In this document: in pieces, positions 26,177 to 34,902 of the stretch | Layout of the letters: every line of letters starts with the position of its first letter | Numbering within the stretch: the stretch's first letter is position 1 | NCBI RefSeq assembly: GCF_964266745.1 | Contig: NZ_CAXWGX010000001.1 | Span: forward strand, 372,001-436,000 | Reading direction: 5' to 3' | Source: Propionicimonas sp020161015 | Lineage (GTDB): Bacteria; Actinomycetota; Actinomycetes; Propionibacteriales; Propionibacteriaceae | Length of the DNA stretch: 64,000 nucleotides | The notes under the pieces: model-generated | Told to the model about the DNA's origin: nothing | Databases searched by the model: none | The model's input: the letters and a program-made list of their open reading frames with translations, nothing else | Program-made: the position numbers and the translations under genes

Positions 26177-28111
26177 CTACCGATCGGCGATGACACCCCG
26201 GTCGTGGCCGGAGCGGGCGACGCCGAGGAGGTCAGCGATGTCCGCGGGCAGTTCGGCCGCCGACCCGCACGCCTCGCTGTCGCCCTTCACCGAGTAGTCC
26301 CCGCTCGCGGGCGCCGTCAGGAAGGGGTTCGCCCCGCTCCTGACCAGCTCGCTGCCCACTTCGTGGCCCTTGCTGGCGATCACCGCGTCCACAGAGGTGA
26401 AGATCTCGGTGGTTGCTCCCTTGTGCTCGGTCCAGGCCAGCCAGTACTTCGACCCGCCGGACGGGTTGTAGTAGGAGTTGTGGCTGATCGTGCCGACCAC
26501 GCTGCTCGCCGTGGTGTTGCCGGCGTACTTGAGGTCGGCGCCGCTCACCGCCAGCTGGCGACCGGTCTTGCTGCTGCCCCCGGTGACGATGTTGTTGACG
26601 AAGTCGACACCGACCGTGTTGGCGCCCAGCTTCTGGTCGTCCTCGCCGGCGGCCGAACGCGCGTCGTCGTAGATCGCCACGCCCGCGTTGTTGTCCACCA
26701 GCGTGTTGTTGTAGACGCGGACGTTGGCGGACCCGATGTAGAGGGCGTAGCCACCGCCGTAGGCGGGGCTGTCCCACCCGTTGCGCACGAACAGGTTGGA
26801 CGCCACGACCGCGCCGGAGCTGACCTCGTACACCAGTCCGTGGCGGTCGTTGTCGATGAAGTCGTTGCGGTACGCGGTCAGGTCGCCGCAGCCCAGGTCG
26901 CACCAGAAGCCGGACCCCCGTCCGCCTCCGTTGCGGCTGAAACTGCTGTCGCGCAGGGTGATGCCGACCGTCCCGGTGACCTTCGCCCCGGCCGCCCCGC
27001 AGGCCCACGTGCAGTTGACCCCGTACCGGTCGCGGTTGTTGTCGTCCAACCGCGAGGACTCGATCACCAGGTCGTCGGTCACGTCGTAGCCGGCCGCGCG
27101 CTTGGCCCACACGCCGTCGACGTAGAGGCCGTTGGAGCCGTTGCCGGACAGCACCGACTGGCGGACGGTGAGTCCGGTCGTCTGCCACACCAGGAGGCCG
27201 GCGCCCGCGTTCTCGGTGAACACCGAGCGCTCGACCAGCACCTTGGAGCCGCCGTTGAGCAGCACGGCGCCACCGGTCGCGTTGGTGTACTGGTTGCTGG
27301 CGTAGCGGCGGAAGCCGATGCCCTTGATGCTCAGGTTCGAGGGCTGGTACAGCGCCAGCGCCTGCGCGAAGCGGGTGGCCTCGACCGTGCTCCCCGAGGG
27401 GTTGAAGCGCACGTGGAGCACCTTCTTGCTCCAGTCGTAGTAGAACTTCGAGGTCGACGTCATCTTCTTCAGCGAGCTCACCTGGGTGAGCTGCTTGCCG
27501 TTGCGGAACAGCATCTGCGGGTCGCCGAGCGAGGCCCCGGAGCCGACGGCGTCGGGGAAGCTGCACGGCCCGCTCGTGCCCGGGCTGGACGGCTTGCGCG
27601 TGTAGTACTTCTGGGCGCACAGGTCAGGGGTGGACCAGCTGACCTTGTAGTCCTTCTTCGAGACCTTCTTCCACGAGGAGATCCGGACAGTGCCGTCCAG
27701 CCACACCGTCTCCCCCGGGTAGCTCTGGATCGTCACCCCCGCGGGCAGGCTCGTGTAGTAGGTGCCGCCGGTGTTGAACCCGGTCGCCGCGCTGGCGCCC
27801 TCGCGGTAGACGCCGCCGCGCAGCACGATCGTGCCGCCGGCCTTGACCGTCTTCATCGCCTTGGCGAGCGTGGCGAACGGAGCCTCCGGCGTGCCGGCCG
27901 CCGAGTCCGAGCCGCCCGGGGCGACGTGGAGCGCTGCCGCGGGTGCCGAGTAGTCGGCCGGGATCGCGTCGGCGATCGTCGCGGGCAGACGGGAGGAGGT
28001 GACCGTCGCCGCCTGCGCGGGCGCGACGGGGACGGCGACGAACCCGAGGCCGGCCAGGGCCACGAGAACGGCGGTGCACAGGGACACAAAAATCGCGGGG
28101 GGACGCAACAC
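26177..28111 (-). CDS. Secreted right-handed beta-helix protein (paralogue without C-terminal module)
   Basis: 644 residues from GTG 28111 (GGAG 5 bp upstream). It has a signal peptide (about 1-34) and the same architecture as the neighbouring 897-residue protein up to the end of the helix: LHVAPGGSDSAAGTPEAPF opening, CAQKYYTRKPS, GASLGDPQMLFRNGKQL, FWCDLGCGDL and AYGGGYALYIGSANVRVYNNT. It stops after the helix and lacks the Pro/Thr linker and binding module. The close relation and tandem position imply duplication followed by loss or gain of the module. Both are secreted; this one is predicted to be free or to use another partner for retention. A lyase, epimerase or scaffold role cannot be told apart here. 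Confidence 0.82.
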   Translation of the reverse strand: MLRPPAIFVSLCTAVLVALAGLGFVAVPVAPAQAATVTSSRLPATIADAIPADYSAPAAALHVAPGGSDSAAGTPEAPFATLAKAMKTVKAGGTIVLRGGVYREGASAATGFNTGGTYYTSLPAGVTIQSYPGETVWLDGTVRISSWKKVSKKDYKVSWSTPDLCAQKYYTRKPSSPGTSGPCSFPDAVGSGASLGDPQMLFRNGKQLTQVSSLKKMTSTSKFYYDWSKKVLHVRFNPSGSTVEATRFAQALALYQPSNLSIKGIGFRRYASNQYTNATGGAVLLNGGSKVLVERSVFTENAGAGLLVWQTTGLTVRQSVLSGNGSNGLYVDGVWAKRAAGYDVTDDLVIESSRLDDNNRDRYGVNCTWACGAAGAKVTGTVGITLRDSSFSRNGGGRGSGFWCDLGCGDLTAYRNDFIDNDRHGLVYEVSSGAVVASNLFVRNGWDSPAYGGGYALYIGSANVRVYNNTLVDNNAGVAIYDDARSAAGEDDQKLGANTVGVDFVNNIVTGGSSKTGRQLAVSGADLKYAGNTTASSVVGTISHNSYYNPSGGSKYWLAWTEHKGATTEIFTSVDAVIASKGHEVGSELVRSGANPFLTAPASGDYSVKGDSEACGSAAELPADIADLLGVARSGHDRGVIADR

Positions 28112-28196
28112 GAGAACTCCAGGGAACGGGGACCGGGGGATCCAGACGCTCAGGAAAATCTAAGAAAGAGCGTAACAGTACCCACGGGCCCTGTAA

Positions 28197-28213
28197 TCCC
28201 CCCGTGTGGGGGA
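28197..28213 (-). terminator. Small GC hairpin after CDP-alcohol transferase gene
   Basis: TCCCCC (28197-28202) and GGGGGA (28208-28213) can pair around CGTGT, starting 4 bp beyond the minus-strand stop at 28217. There is no U-tract. An AT-rich stretch with TAGATT further along the minus strand is a possible -10 for the beta-helix gene at 28111. Terminator or leader element; weak. Confidence 0.35.
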
Positions 28214-28216
28214 CCC

Positions 28217-28975
28217 TCAACCAGCGGTGGAGACCCTCCGGTACCAGCGCGGCAGCTGGGCCAGCAGCAACAGCACGTTCGTGACCGCCAGCACGATGTA
28301 CACCCAGCGCCAGACGTCGAACCAGCCCAGCAGCACCATCGTCCAGGAGAGGAAGCCGTAGTCGAGGAGCAGCGCGACGATGCTGGTGAGCGTCGACTGA
28401 GCACCCTCGCTGTGGGCGAGCACCTGCTGCTTGGCCCCCGCGTTGCGCAGCAGGAGGTCGGTCAGGATGATCGTGAAGAACCACGCGGAGGCCTGGAGCG
28501 CGAACACCAGCGGCACCGTCGCGGTCCACAGGTCCCAGCCGTCGAGGTTGCGCACCCACATGATCGCCACGGCGAGGTGGAAGCTCGAGGTCTTGAAGGC
28601 GTCGATCACGTGGTCGAGCCACTCCCCCGCCAGCGAGCCGCCGCCCTGGAGCCGGGCCACCTGACCGTCGGCGGAGTCGAGCGCGTAGCCGATCACGAGC
28701 AGGGCCGCGACGGTCACGCCGATCAGCAGCGACGGCGTCGCCAGTGCCAGCAGGACGATGCCGGTGAAGGTGAACAACGCGCTGATCAGGCTGATCATGT
28801 TGGGGCTGAGGCCGAGCCGGTAGCCGGTCGCGGCGAACACCCGCCCCACCGGACGGTTCACCCAGCGCGAGTAGGCGGGCGCGTTGCGGTTGCTCTTCTG
28901 CGCCTGCCGCAGCGTGGAGTGCACCACGCCCCAGGGGGCTGTGCGCTCCACCAGGGGGGTCCGCTGCTGTGTCAT
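28217..28975 (-). CDS. CDP-alcohol phosphatidyltransferase family membrane protein
   Basis: 252 residues from ATG 28975, 4 bp after the stop of the fused glycosyltransferase gene. Several membrane helices and the core signature D-G-x2-A-R-x8-G-x3-D-x3-D are seen around LDSADGQVARLQGGGSLAGE with LDH and D following. The family moves a phospho-alcohol from CDP-alcohol to an acceptor. In this operon a TagD-like cytidylyltransferase is encoded at 32301. The pair could make CDP-glycerol (or CDP-like polyol) and use it to decorate the EPS or a lipid. Ordinary phospholipid synthesis is less likely given the position inside the EPS operon. Substrate is inference. Confidence 0.8.
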   Translation of the reverse strand: MTQQRTPLVERTAPWGVVHSTLRQAQKSNRNAPAYSRWVNRPVGRVFAATGYRLGLSPNMISLISALFTFTGIVLLALATPSLLIGVTVAALLVIGYALDSADGQVARLQGGGSLAGEWLDHVIDAFKTSSFHLAVAIMWVRNLDGWDLWTATVPLVFALQASAWFFTIILTDLLLRNAGAKQQVLAHSEGAQSTLTSIVALLLDYGFLSWTMVLLGWFDVWRWVYIVLAVTNVLLLLAQLPRWYRRVSTAG

Positions 28976-28979
28976 CGGT

Positions 28980-31112
28980 TCACGATCCCTTCTGCCGTCC
29001 GGCCGGTGGCACCCGGGTGCCGGCCCACGCCGCGACGCCCGCCACACTGCCGCCCACCGCGGCCAGCAGGCCCTGTGGACGGACGAGCAGCTGCCGCCGC
29101 CCGCCGCGCAGCCAGATCCGCAGCGACTCCCGCGGCGTGGACAGCAGCCAGCGCGCCCTGTCGGCCCGCCCGGCCAGACGTGCGCCGAAGAGCAACCGGT
29201 TCCGGGTGTTGTACCAGTAGTACAGCGAGGACTTGCCCTCCGCACCCCTTTCGGTGTGGGTGCCGCCCTCGTCGTGGGTCACCGTGAGGTCGTCGCGCAG
29301 CTGGAGCCGCAGCCCGAGCGCGGCGGCGCGCCGGCTGAGGTCGACGTCCTCCCAGTACAGGAAATAGCCGTCGGCGAAGCCGTCCAGCGCGGCGAAGGCC
29401 TCGCCACCGAAGGCGAGACAGGCTCCGGACAGCCAGTTCTTCCAGTCCGGGTCGTCGTCGCCGTCCACCCAGCCGGTGCGGATCCGGCCGGTGCGCATGT
29501 CGATCGTCGACCCCCGGAAGAACGGACGCCCGTCCGGGCGGAGCACCAGCGGGCTGACCAGCGCGCGCGGGTCCTCGCGGACGCACCGGCCCAGCCCTGC
29601 GACCACACCGGGGTCGGCCACGGCGTCGGGATTGAGGGTCACGAAGACCCGGCAGCCCAGGGCCGCGGCACGCAGCACACCCAGGTTGACACCCTCTCCG
29701 AAGCCGGGGTTCTGGTCGGGTGCCACCAGCTCCCAGCCCCGCTCGCCGGCCAGGCGGGCGACCGCCTCCCGCTCGGCCGTCGTCGAGAAGCTGTCCACGA
29801 CGACGACCTGCACCCCGGGCATCGCAGCGCCGAGGTTGCGCTCGAGCAGCGCGCTGGAGCCGTAATTCACCACCACGAGGCCCACCCGGCCGGTGTCCTC
29901 TGCCGTCGCCATCGCCGCGCGCAGCTCGTCACCGAAGCCTCGCCGGCCGTGCCCGGCCGTCGGCGAGCCGATCGCCTCGGCCACCAGGCCCGCCATGCCG
30001 GCCTGGTAGACCGGCGGGTCGTGCCGGGAGCGCGCGAGTTCCCGGTCGGACGCGGAGCCGGCGACCACCCGCGTCCAGTCGGCCGCGAGCCCGGTGACGG
30101 CCGCAGCCAGCGCGGCCGGGTCGCCCGGCGGCACCAGGCGGGCCGTGCGGTAGCCGCCGGCGGCCTCCTTCAGCCCGCTGGTGTCGCTGACGACGAGCGG
30201 ACGCAGCGCCAGCATCGCCTCGACGGCGGTGTTGCCGAACGGCTCGTCGACCGTCGAGGGGACCAGCACGACGTCCGTGCGCGCGAAGTAGCCCCACACG
30301 TCGGGGTCGAAGCCGGCGAAGACCACGGCGTGCCCGAGGCCCGCCTCGGCGACCGTGGCACGCAACTCGGCCTCGAACCACTCGTAGCCCTCGAACACCG
30401 CTCCGAGCAGGGTCAGCCGGTAACGCCCGGGCTCGGCCGCCTCGAGCCGGCGCAGCGCCTCCAGGGCCACCTGGGGGCCCTTGCGGGGCGACAGCCGTCC
30501 GATGAACAGCAGCTCGACCGGGCTGTCGAGCCGGGTCCGGGCGGGGACGGGCTCCGCCGGGCCGGGGACGCCGTTGTAGAGCAGCCGGCCGCGCCGCCGC
30601 AGCAGCGGCCAGGCCTCGCTGAGCACGTCCAGGCTGAAGCGGCTGTTCACCACCAGCACGCGGGCCAGCAGGAGGGGCAGGTACAGCACCCGGCGCAGCG
30701 CAGGGCGGATCGACTTCTCCGCCTCGTGCACGTGGCAGGCCACGGGGACGCCGGCCAGGCGCCCGGCGGCAAGCCACAGCGGGATCGTGATCGTGTTCAC
30801 CAGCACCAGCGCCGCCCGCTCTGCGCGGATCAGCCGCAGCATCGGCGGGAGGCTGCGCAGCGCGTCCGCAGCGAGCCGGAGCAGGCCGAGCGGCGACAGC
30901 GAGGACTTGCGCAGCACCGGCGAGCCGACGTACTCCACCACGGCACCGCGCTCACGAAGGGCGCCGGCCAGCGGCCCGTCCGACGGGAGCGCCACGACGA
31001 CCCGGTGGCCCGCGGCGACCAGGCCGCCGACCGACTCCAGCAACACCCGGTCCGAGCCGTAGAGGTCGGGGCTCGGGTGCGCCACCACGACGGTGCGCGC
31101 CGCGTCGTCCAC
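28980..31112 (-). CDS. GT4-GT2 two-domain glycosyltransferase fusion
   Basis: 710 residues. Residues 1 to about 395 form a GT4 GT-B enzyme: VAHPSPDLYGSDRVLLESV, LLFIGRLSPRKGPQVALEAL, and VPSTVDEPFGNTAVEAM with the E-x7-E region. Residues about 410-700 form a GT2 GT-A enzyme of rhamnosyltransferase type: VGLVVVNYGSS, VFVTLNPDAV (the DxD-equivalent NPD), FRGSTIDM, and FLYWEDVDLSRRA. One polypeptide could therefore add two consecutive sugars, a processive pair in the repeat unit. The ends are only 5 bp from both neighbours, so it is in the minus operon 32756 to 28217. No frameshift or stop separates the domains; the fusion looks native. Confidence 0.87.
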   Translation of the reverse strand: MDDAARTVVVAHPSPDLYGSDRVLLESVGGLVAAGHRVVVALPSDGPLAGALRERGAVVEYVGSPVLRKSSLSPLGLLRLAADALRSLPPMLRLIRAERAALVLVNTITIPLWLAAGRLAGVPVACHVHEAEKSIRPALRRVLYLPLLLARVLVVNSRFSLDVLSEAWPLLRRRGRLLYNGVPGPAEPVPARTRLDSPVELLFIGRLSPRKGPQVALEALRRLEAAEPGRYRLTLLGAVFEGYEWFEAELRATVAEAGLGHAVVFAGFDPDVWGYFARTDVVLVPSTVDEPFGNTAVEAMLALRPLVVSDTSGLKEAAGGYRTARLVPPGDPAALAAAVTGLAADWTRVVAGSASDRELARSRHDPPVYQAGMAGLVAEAIGSPTAGHGRRGFGDELRAAMATAEDTGRVGLVVVNYGSSALLERNLGAAMPGVQVVVVDSFSTTAEREAVARLAGERGWELVAPDQNPGFGEGVNLGVLRAAALGCRVFVTLNPDAVADPGVVAGLGRCVREDPRALVSPLVLRPDGRPFFRGSTIDMRTGRIRTGWVDGDDDPDWKNWLSGACLAFGGEAFAALDGFADGYFLYWEDVDLSRRAAALGLRLQLRDDLTVTHDEGGTHTERGAEGKSSLYYWYNTRNRLLFGARLAGRADRARWLLSTPRESLRIWLRGGRRQLLVRPQGLLAAVGGSVAGVAAWAGTRVPPAGRQKGS

Positions 31113-31117
31113 CCCGC

Positions 31118-32272
31118 TCAGCCCCCTGCCGTCTCGAAGCGCTGCCTTCGGGCGAGGCCGCGCGACGAGGGCCGGCGGACGCGGGCGGCCGCCAGGTCGG
31201 ACAGCAGGCGCTCGTAGGCATCGGCGACGTCGTCCCAGGAGTAGCGGGCGATGTCACGCTGCAGGTCGAGGCCACGGTCGCGGGCGCTCGCGGGGTCAGC
31301 CTCGGCGAGCCGGAGGGCTGCGCCCACGCCGGCCTCGTCGGCGAAGTACTCCGCGAACGGACCGACCACCTCGCGGTTGAAGGACACGTCGAAGGCCACG
31401 ACGAAGGCCGCCGCGCCGGCCGCGCGCAGCAGGGACGGGTTGGTACCACCGACCGAGTGCCCGTGCAGGTAGGTCAACGCGTTGGCGTAGAGCTGGTCCA
31501 GCAGCTCCTGGTCCCACAGCCCGCCGACCAGCCGGACGCGCTCGTCCGCCGCCTCGTGGATCGCCGCCGTGTACTCGTCGGAGTAGGGCGCGGAACCGAC
31601 CACGACCAGCGGCCGGGCGGCGTCGCTGGCCACGTAGCCGCGCACGATCTCCAGCACGTGGTTCTCCGGTTCGAAGCGGGCCACCACCAGGTGGTAGCCG
31701 TGGGGCTCCAGACCGAGTTCGCGGAGGCGGCCCGAGCCGGGCTCGGTGAGGATCGGTGCCCCGTACGCGATCAGCCGGGTCTGCGCGGAGAACTTGTCGC
31801 GGTAGTAGTCGGCGATGCCCTGGGCGTCCGCGATCAGCGCGTCCGACCAGCGCACGGCCATCGCCTCGCCCATGCGGTAGTACCTGCTGCCGATCGGGCC
31901 CCACTTGGCGCGCTTCCACTCCAGGCCGTCCACGTGGGTGGCCACCGGGATGCCGCGCGCGCGGACCACGGGCAGCAACGGGGCGTTCGCCGCGTTGAAC
32001 ACGATCGCCGAGTCGACACCGGCGAGGCTGCGGTGCAGCACGGACAGCGCGGTGTGCGAGATGGTCTCCAGCGAGCGGCGGCGCACGGACGGCAGGTTCA
32101 CCAGCTCCATGCCGAGGTACTCGTCGAGGATCGCCTCCCCGTCCGCGGGACGGCAGTAGACGACCACTTCGTGGCCCCGGGCCGCGAGCCGGGAGCCGAC
32201 CTCCTCGATCGCGGTCTCGAAGCCGCCGTAGCGCGCCGGCACGCCACGGGTGCCGATGAGGGCAACACGCAT
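31118..32272 (-). CDS. DUF1972/GT4 rhamnosyltransferase-like
   Basis: 384 residues from ATG 32272. The N-terminus MRVALIGTRGVPARYGGFET is the hallmark of the DUF1972 domain, which precedes a GT4 donor domain in WchF/Cps2T-type beta-1,4-rhamnosyltransferases of capsule loci. Further marks are THVDGLEWKRAKWG, LVVARFEPENHVLEIV and YLHGHSVGGTNPSLLRA. Such enzymes transfer L-rhamnose from dTDP-L-rhamnose as the second sugar on the lipid-linked glucose. The RmlA-D enzymes that make this donor are encoded 2 kb to the right. The initiating transferases at 52.7 and 55.5 kb would create the acceptor. Assignment to rhamnose is from family knowledge. Confidence 0.82.
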   Translation of the reverse strand: MRVALIGTRGVPARYGGFETAIEEVGSRLAARGHEVVVYCRPADGEAILDEYLGMELVNLPSVRRRSLETISHTALSVLHRSLAGVDSAIVFNAANAPLLPVVRARGIPVATHVDGLEWKRAKWGPIGSRYYRMGEAMAVRWSDALIADAQGIADYYRDKFSAQTRLIAYGAPILTEPGSGRLRELGLEPHGYHLVVARFEPENHVLEIVRGYVASDAARPLVVVGSAPYSDEYTAAIHEAADERVRLVGGLWDQELLDQLYANALTYLHGHSVGGTNPSLLRAAGAAAFVVAFDVSFNREVVGPFAEYFADEAGVGAALRLAEADPASARDRGLDLQRDIARYSWDDVADAYERLLSDLAAARVRRPSSRGLARRQRFETAGG

Positions 32273-32300
32273 CCTGATCCCCTGAGCTTCCCCGAGCCGG

Positions 32301-32756
32301 CTACAGCTCGGTGATGATGCGGCGCAGCTCGGTGGACGAGGTCTGCTTCGTGTACGGGAAGTAGTGGACCTGTACGCCCACCGACGCCATGTCGCGCTCG
32401 AGCTTGTCGCCCTTGGGCGTGCCCTGCCAGTCGTCGCCCTTGAACACGATGTCGAAGGGCACCCGGCGCCAGACCTCCAGCTTGTTCGAGGACGTGTCGG
32501 TGACCACCTCGTCCACGATCTTGATGCTCGCCACGATCTCGCAGCGCTCGTCGAACGGGACGATCGGGTACTTCCGCTTCGCCCGAAACAGGGCCTCGTC
32601 GGTCACCACGCCGACGATCAGGAAATCGCAGTGTTCGCGGGCCCGCCGCAGGATGTTGAGGTGCCCGATGTGGAACATGTCCCACGCGCCGGGCACATAG
32701 CCGACAACTCCACGATCCGTCCGCACCTCGAATTCCGGTGCCATTTCCGCGCTCAT
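32301..32756 (-). CDS. TagD-like glycerol-3-phosphate cytidylyltransferase
   Basis: 151 residues from ATG 32756, chosen because it has a strong G7 ribosome site; the upstream frame is noncoding-like. Nucleotidyltransferase signature DMFHIGHLNILRRA (HxGH) is near residue 28. KGDDWQGTPKG and the C-terminal RTSST-like TSSTELRRII loop (here QTSSTELR) agree with the TagD/GCT group. These enzymes make CDP-glycerol or CDP-polyol from CTP. The gene heads the minus operon that also encodes a CDP-alcohol transferase, so it likely supplies its donor. An ethanolamine-phosphate or other alcohol substrate cannot be excluded. Confidence 0.83.
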   Translation of the reverse strand: MSAEMAPEFEVRTDRGVVGYVPGAWDMFHIGHLNILRRAREHCDFLIVGVVTDEALFRAKRKYPIVPFDERCEIVASIKIVDEVVTDTSSNKLEVWRRVPFDIVFKGDDWQGTPKGDKLERDMASVGVQVHYFPYTKQTSSTELRRIITEL

Positions 32757-32859
32757 TCGACCCCCCCGATCGCGCCGGTCCGGGGATTCGACTGACCCGG
32801 CCCCCTCCGGATCACCTGCCCCGACGGCCGTCGGAAACAGGGAAGGGCGAAACGCCCTG

Positions 32860-32888
32860 CACTGGCTCCCCCCGGTTGCCAACCAGTG
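32860..32888 (-). promoter_or_regulatory. Leader hairpin with G6 loop upstream of the TagD-like operon
   Basis: On the minus strand CACTGG and CCAGTG (32883-32888 and 32860-32865 on the plus strand) enclose a 17-base loop that contains G6. A competing inner pairing GGTT/AACC is also possible, giving two alternative folds. It is about 105-130 bp upstream of the ATG at 32756, in the 246-bp gap to the divergent GT2 gene. Confidence 0.45.
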
Positions 32889-33002
32889 CGTCGGTAAGGA
32901 GCATTATTCCACAGTTCGCCCATTCGGGACCGGGCAAAGTTACGCCGGAGTCCCGGCTGTGCTGGAATGACGGGGACCACAGGTATCCGGCGGAGGAGGG
33001 GA

Positions 33003-33959
33003 ATGGACGCTTCAGGCGCCCCGGCGGTGCGCGTCAGCGTCGGCATGCTGACCTTCCGGCGCCCGGACCGCCTGGCCATCGGACTGCCAGAGGTGATCGC
33101 CCAGGTCGAGGAGCTCGGCGCCCTCACCGGCTCGCCCGGCGAGGTGCTGGTCATCGACAACGACCCCGACGCCAGTGCCCGCGAGGACGTGGCGCGCTAC
33201 GCCGCTGCCCACCCGGTGGTGCGGTACGTGCACGAGCCCACCCCCGGTATCGCAGCGGCCCGCCAGCGGTGCCTTGCGGAGGCGTCCGAAGCCGACCTGC
33301 TGGCCTTCATCGACGACGACGAGATCCCCGACCCCGGCTGGCTGCGCACGCTCGTGCTCGGCTGGCAGCGGTTCGGCCGTCCCGCCGCCCTCACCGGCGC
33401 GATCCGGCCGCGCTACCTCAGCCCACCGCCCCCGTTCGTCGAGGCCGGCGGCTTCTTCGTGCGGGCCGAGCACCCGGACGGGGCCGAGGTCACGGCGGCA
33501 CCCACCAGCAACCTCCTCCTCGACCTGGGCCAGGTGCGGCGCTTCGGGCTGGGGTTCGACACCCGCCTGGGCCTGCGGGGTGGGGAGGACACCATCTTCA
33601 CGATGCAGCTGCGGCGCGCGGGCGGGCGGGTGGTGTTCTGCGCCGGCGCCGCCGTGCACGACCTGGTGCCGGACGACCGGAACACCCGGGCCTGGGTGCT
33701 GCGCCGGGCGTGGCACCACGGAACCAACCAGAGCTTCGTCCGCCTCTATTTCACCGACGGCACGGCCCGGCGCCTGCTGGCCCGTGCGGAACTGGCCGCG
33801 GGCGGCCTCGCGCGGGCGGCGGTCGGCGGCGTCCAGGCGGTCGCCGGCCGGCTGCGCGGCTCGCTGGCGGAGGAAGCACGCGGCCTGCGCCGGCACTGGC
33901 GCGGTCGGGGTCGCGTGGCGGGCGCGCTGGCGTCCACCCCCGCGGAGTACCAGCGCTGA
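33003..33959 (+). CDS. GT2 family glycosyltransferase
   Basis: 318 residues from ATG 33003, preceded by GGAGG at a good spacing. GT-A features: VSVGMLTFRRPDRL, LVIDNDPDASARED, TPGIAAARQRCL, FIDDDEIPDPGWL (acidic metal motif) and RGGEDTIF in the acceptor half. No membrane helix. It is divergent from the TagD-like gene and convergent with rmlA, standing alone between two minus genes. It probably adds one sugar to the EPS unit; donor unknown. The basic C-terminus (about 270-318, many Arg) may touch the membrane or nucleic acid. Confidence 0.8.
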   Translation: MDASGAPAVRVSVGMLTFRRPDRLAIGLPEVIAQVEELGALTGSPGEVLVIDNDPDASAREDVARYAAAHPVVRYVHEPTPGIAAARQRCLAEASEADLLAFIDDDEIPDPGWLRTLVLGWQRFGRPAALTGAIRPRYLSPPPPFVEAGGFFVRAEHPDGAEVTAAPTSNLLLDLGQVRRFGLGFDTRLGLRGGEDTIFTMQLRRAGGRVVFCAGAAVHDLVPDDRNTRAWVLRRAWHHGTNQSFVRLYFTDGTARRLLARAELAAGGLARAAVGGVQAVAGRLRGSLAEEARGLRRHWRGRGRVAGALASTPAEYQR

Positions 33960-33963
33960 CCGC

Positions 33964-34833
33964 TCAGTGCGCGGTCTCGACCAGCTGGCGCAGGTAGGCC
34001 CCGTAGCCCGACTTCGCCAGGTCGTCCGCGCGGGCGAGCAGCTCGTCGTCGGTGAGGAACCCCCGGCGCCACGCGGCCTCCTCGGGGCAGCCGACCTGGA
34101 GCCCCTGGCGGGCCTGGATCGTGCGCACGAAGGTGCTGGCGTCGTTCAGGGAGTCGAACGTGCCGGTGTCGAGCCAGGCGGTGCCGCGCGGCAGGATCGA
34201 GACCTGGAGCTCGCCGCGTTCGAGGTAGACCCGGTTGAGGTCGGTGATCTCCAGTTCCCCCCGGGCGGACGGGGTGAGGCCGGCGGCGATCTCCACGACC
34301 CGCTCGTCGTAGAAGTACAGGCCGGGCACCGCGTAGTGCGACTTCGGCTCCGCCGGCTTCTCCTCGATCGACAGCGCCCGGCCGGACCCGTCCACCTCGA
34401 CCACGCCGTACGCGGTCGGGTCGGCCACCCAGTAGCCGAACACGGCGGCGCCCTCGACGTCGGCGAGGCGCCGCAACTGCGAGCCGAGGCCCTGGCCGTA
34501 GAAGATGTTGTCGCCGAGAACCAGGCAGGCCTTCTCGCCCCCGATGAAGTCGGCGCCGATGGTGAACGCCTGCGCCAGGCCCTTCGGCTCGGGCTGGGTG
34601 GCGTACTCGATCCGCAGCCCGAAGCGGCTGCCGTCGCCGAGCAGGCGGCGGAAGGCGTCCTGCTCGTGCGGGGTGGTGATGACGAGCACCTCGCGCATCC
34701 CGGCGAGGATGAGCGTGGTCAGCGGGTAGTAGATCATCGGCTTGTCGTACACCGGGACCAGCTGCTTGCTGGTCGCCATGGTGATGGGGTGGAGCCTGGT
34801 GCCGGAGCCGCCGGCAAGAATGATCCCGCGCAT
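33964..34833 (-). CDS. rmlA: Glucose-1-phosphate thymidylyltransferase RmlA
   Basis: 289 residues. The N-terminus IILAGGSGTRLHPITMATSK with KQLVPVYDKPM is the nucleotide-binding signature of the short RmlA type. LGDNIFYGQGL and TAWLDTGTFDSLNDAS are also diagnostic. It makes dTDP-glucose, the first step to dTDP-L-rhamnose. It is convergent with the GT2 gene (4-bp gap) and divergent from rmlB with a 69-bp shared promoter gap. Length is typical. RmlB and an RmlC-RmlD fusion follow on the opposite strand, so the whole rhamnose pathway is present. Confidence 0.95.
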   Translation of the reverse strand: MRGIILAGGSGTRLHPITMATSKQLVPVYDKPMIYYPLTTLILAGMREVLVITTPHEQDAFRRLLGDGSRFGLRIEYATQPEPKGLAQAFTIGADFIGGEKACLVLGDNIFYGQGLGSQLRRLADVEGAAVFGYWVADPTAYGVVEVDGSGRALSIEEKPAEPKSHYAVPGLYFYDERVVEIAAGLTPSARGELEITDLNRVYLERGELQVSILPRGTAWLDTGTFDSLNDASTFVRTIQARQGLQVGCPEEAAWRRGFLTDDELLARADDLAKSGYGAYLRQLVETAH

Positions 34834-34902
34834 GGCGGCTAGTCTCGCACGGCCCCGCCGCCTCTCCCAGAGCCGGAGCCGCCGGGGTTAGGATCGCCCC
34901 TC

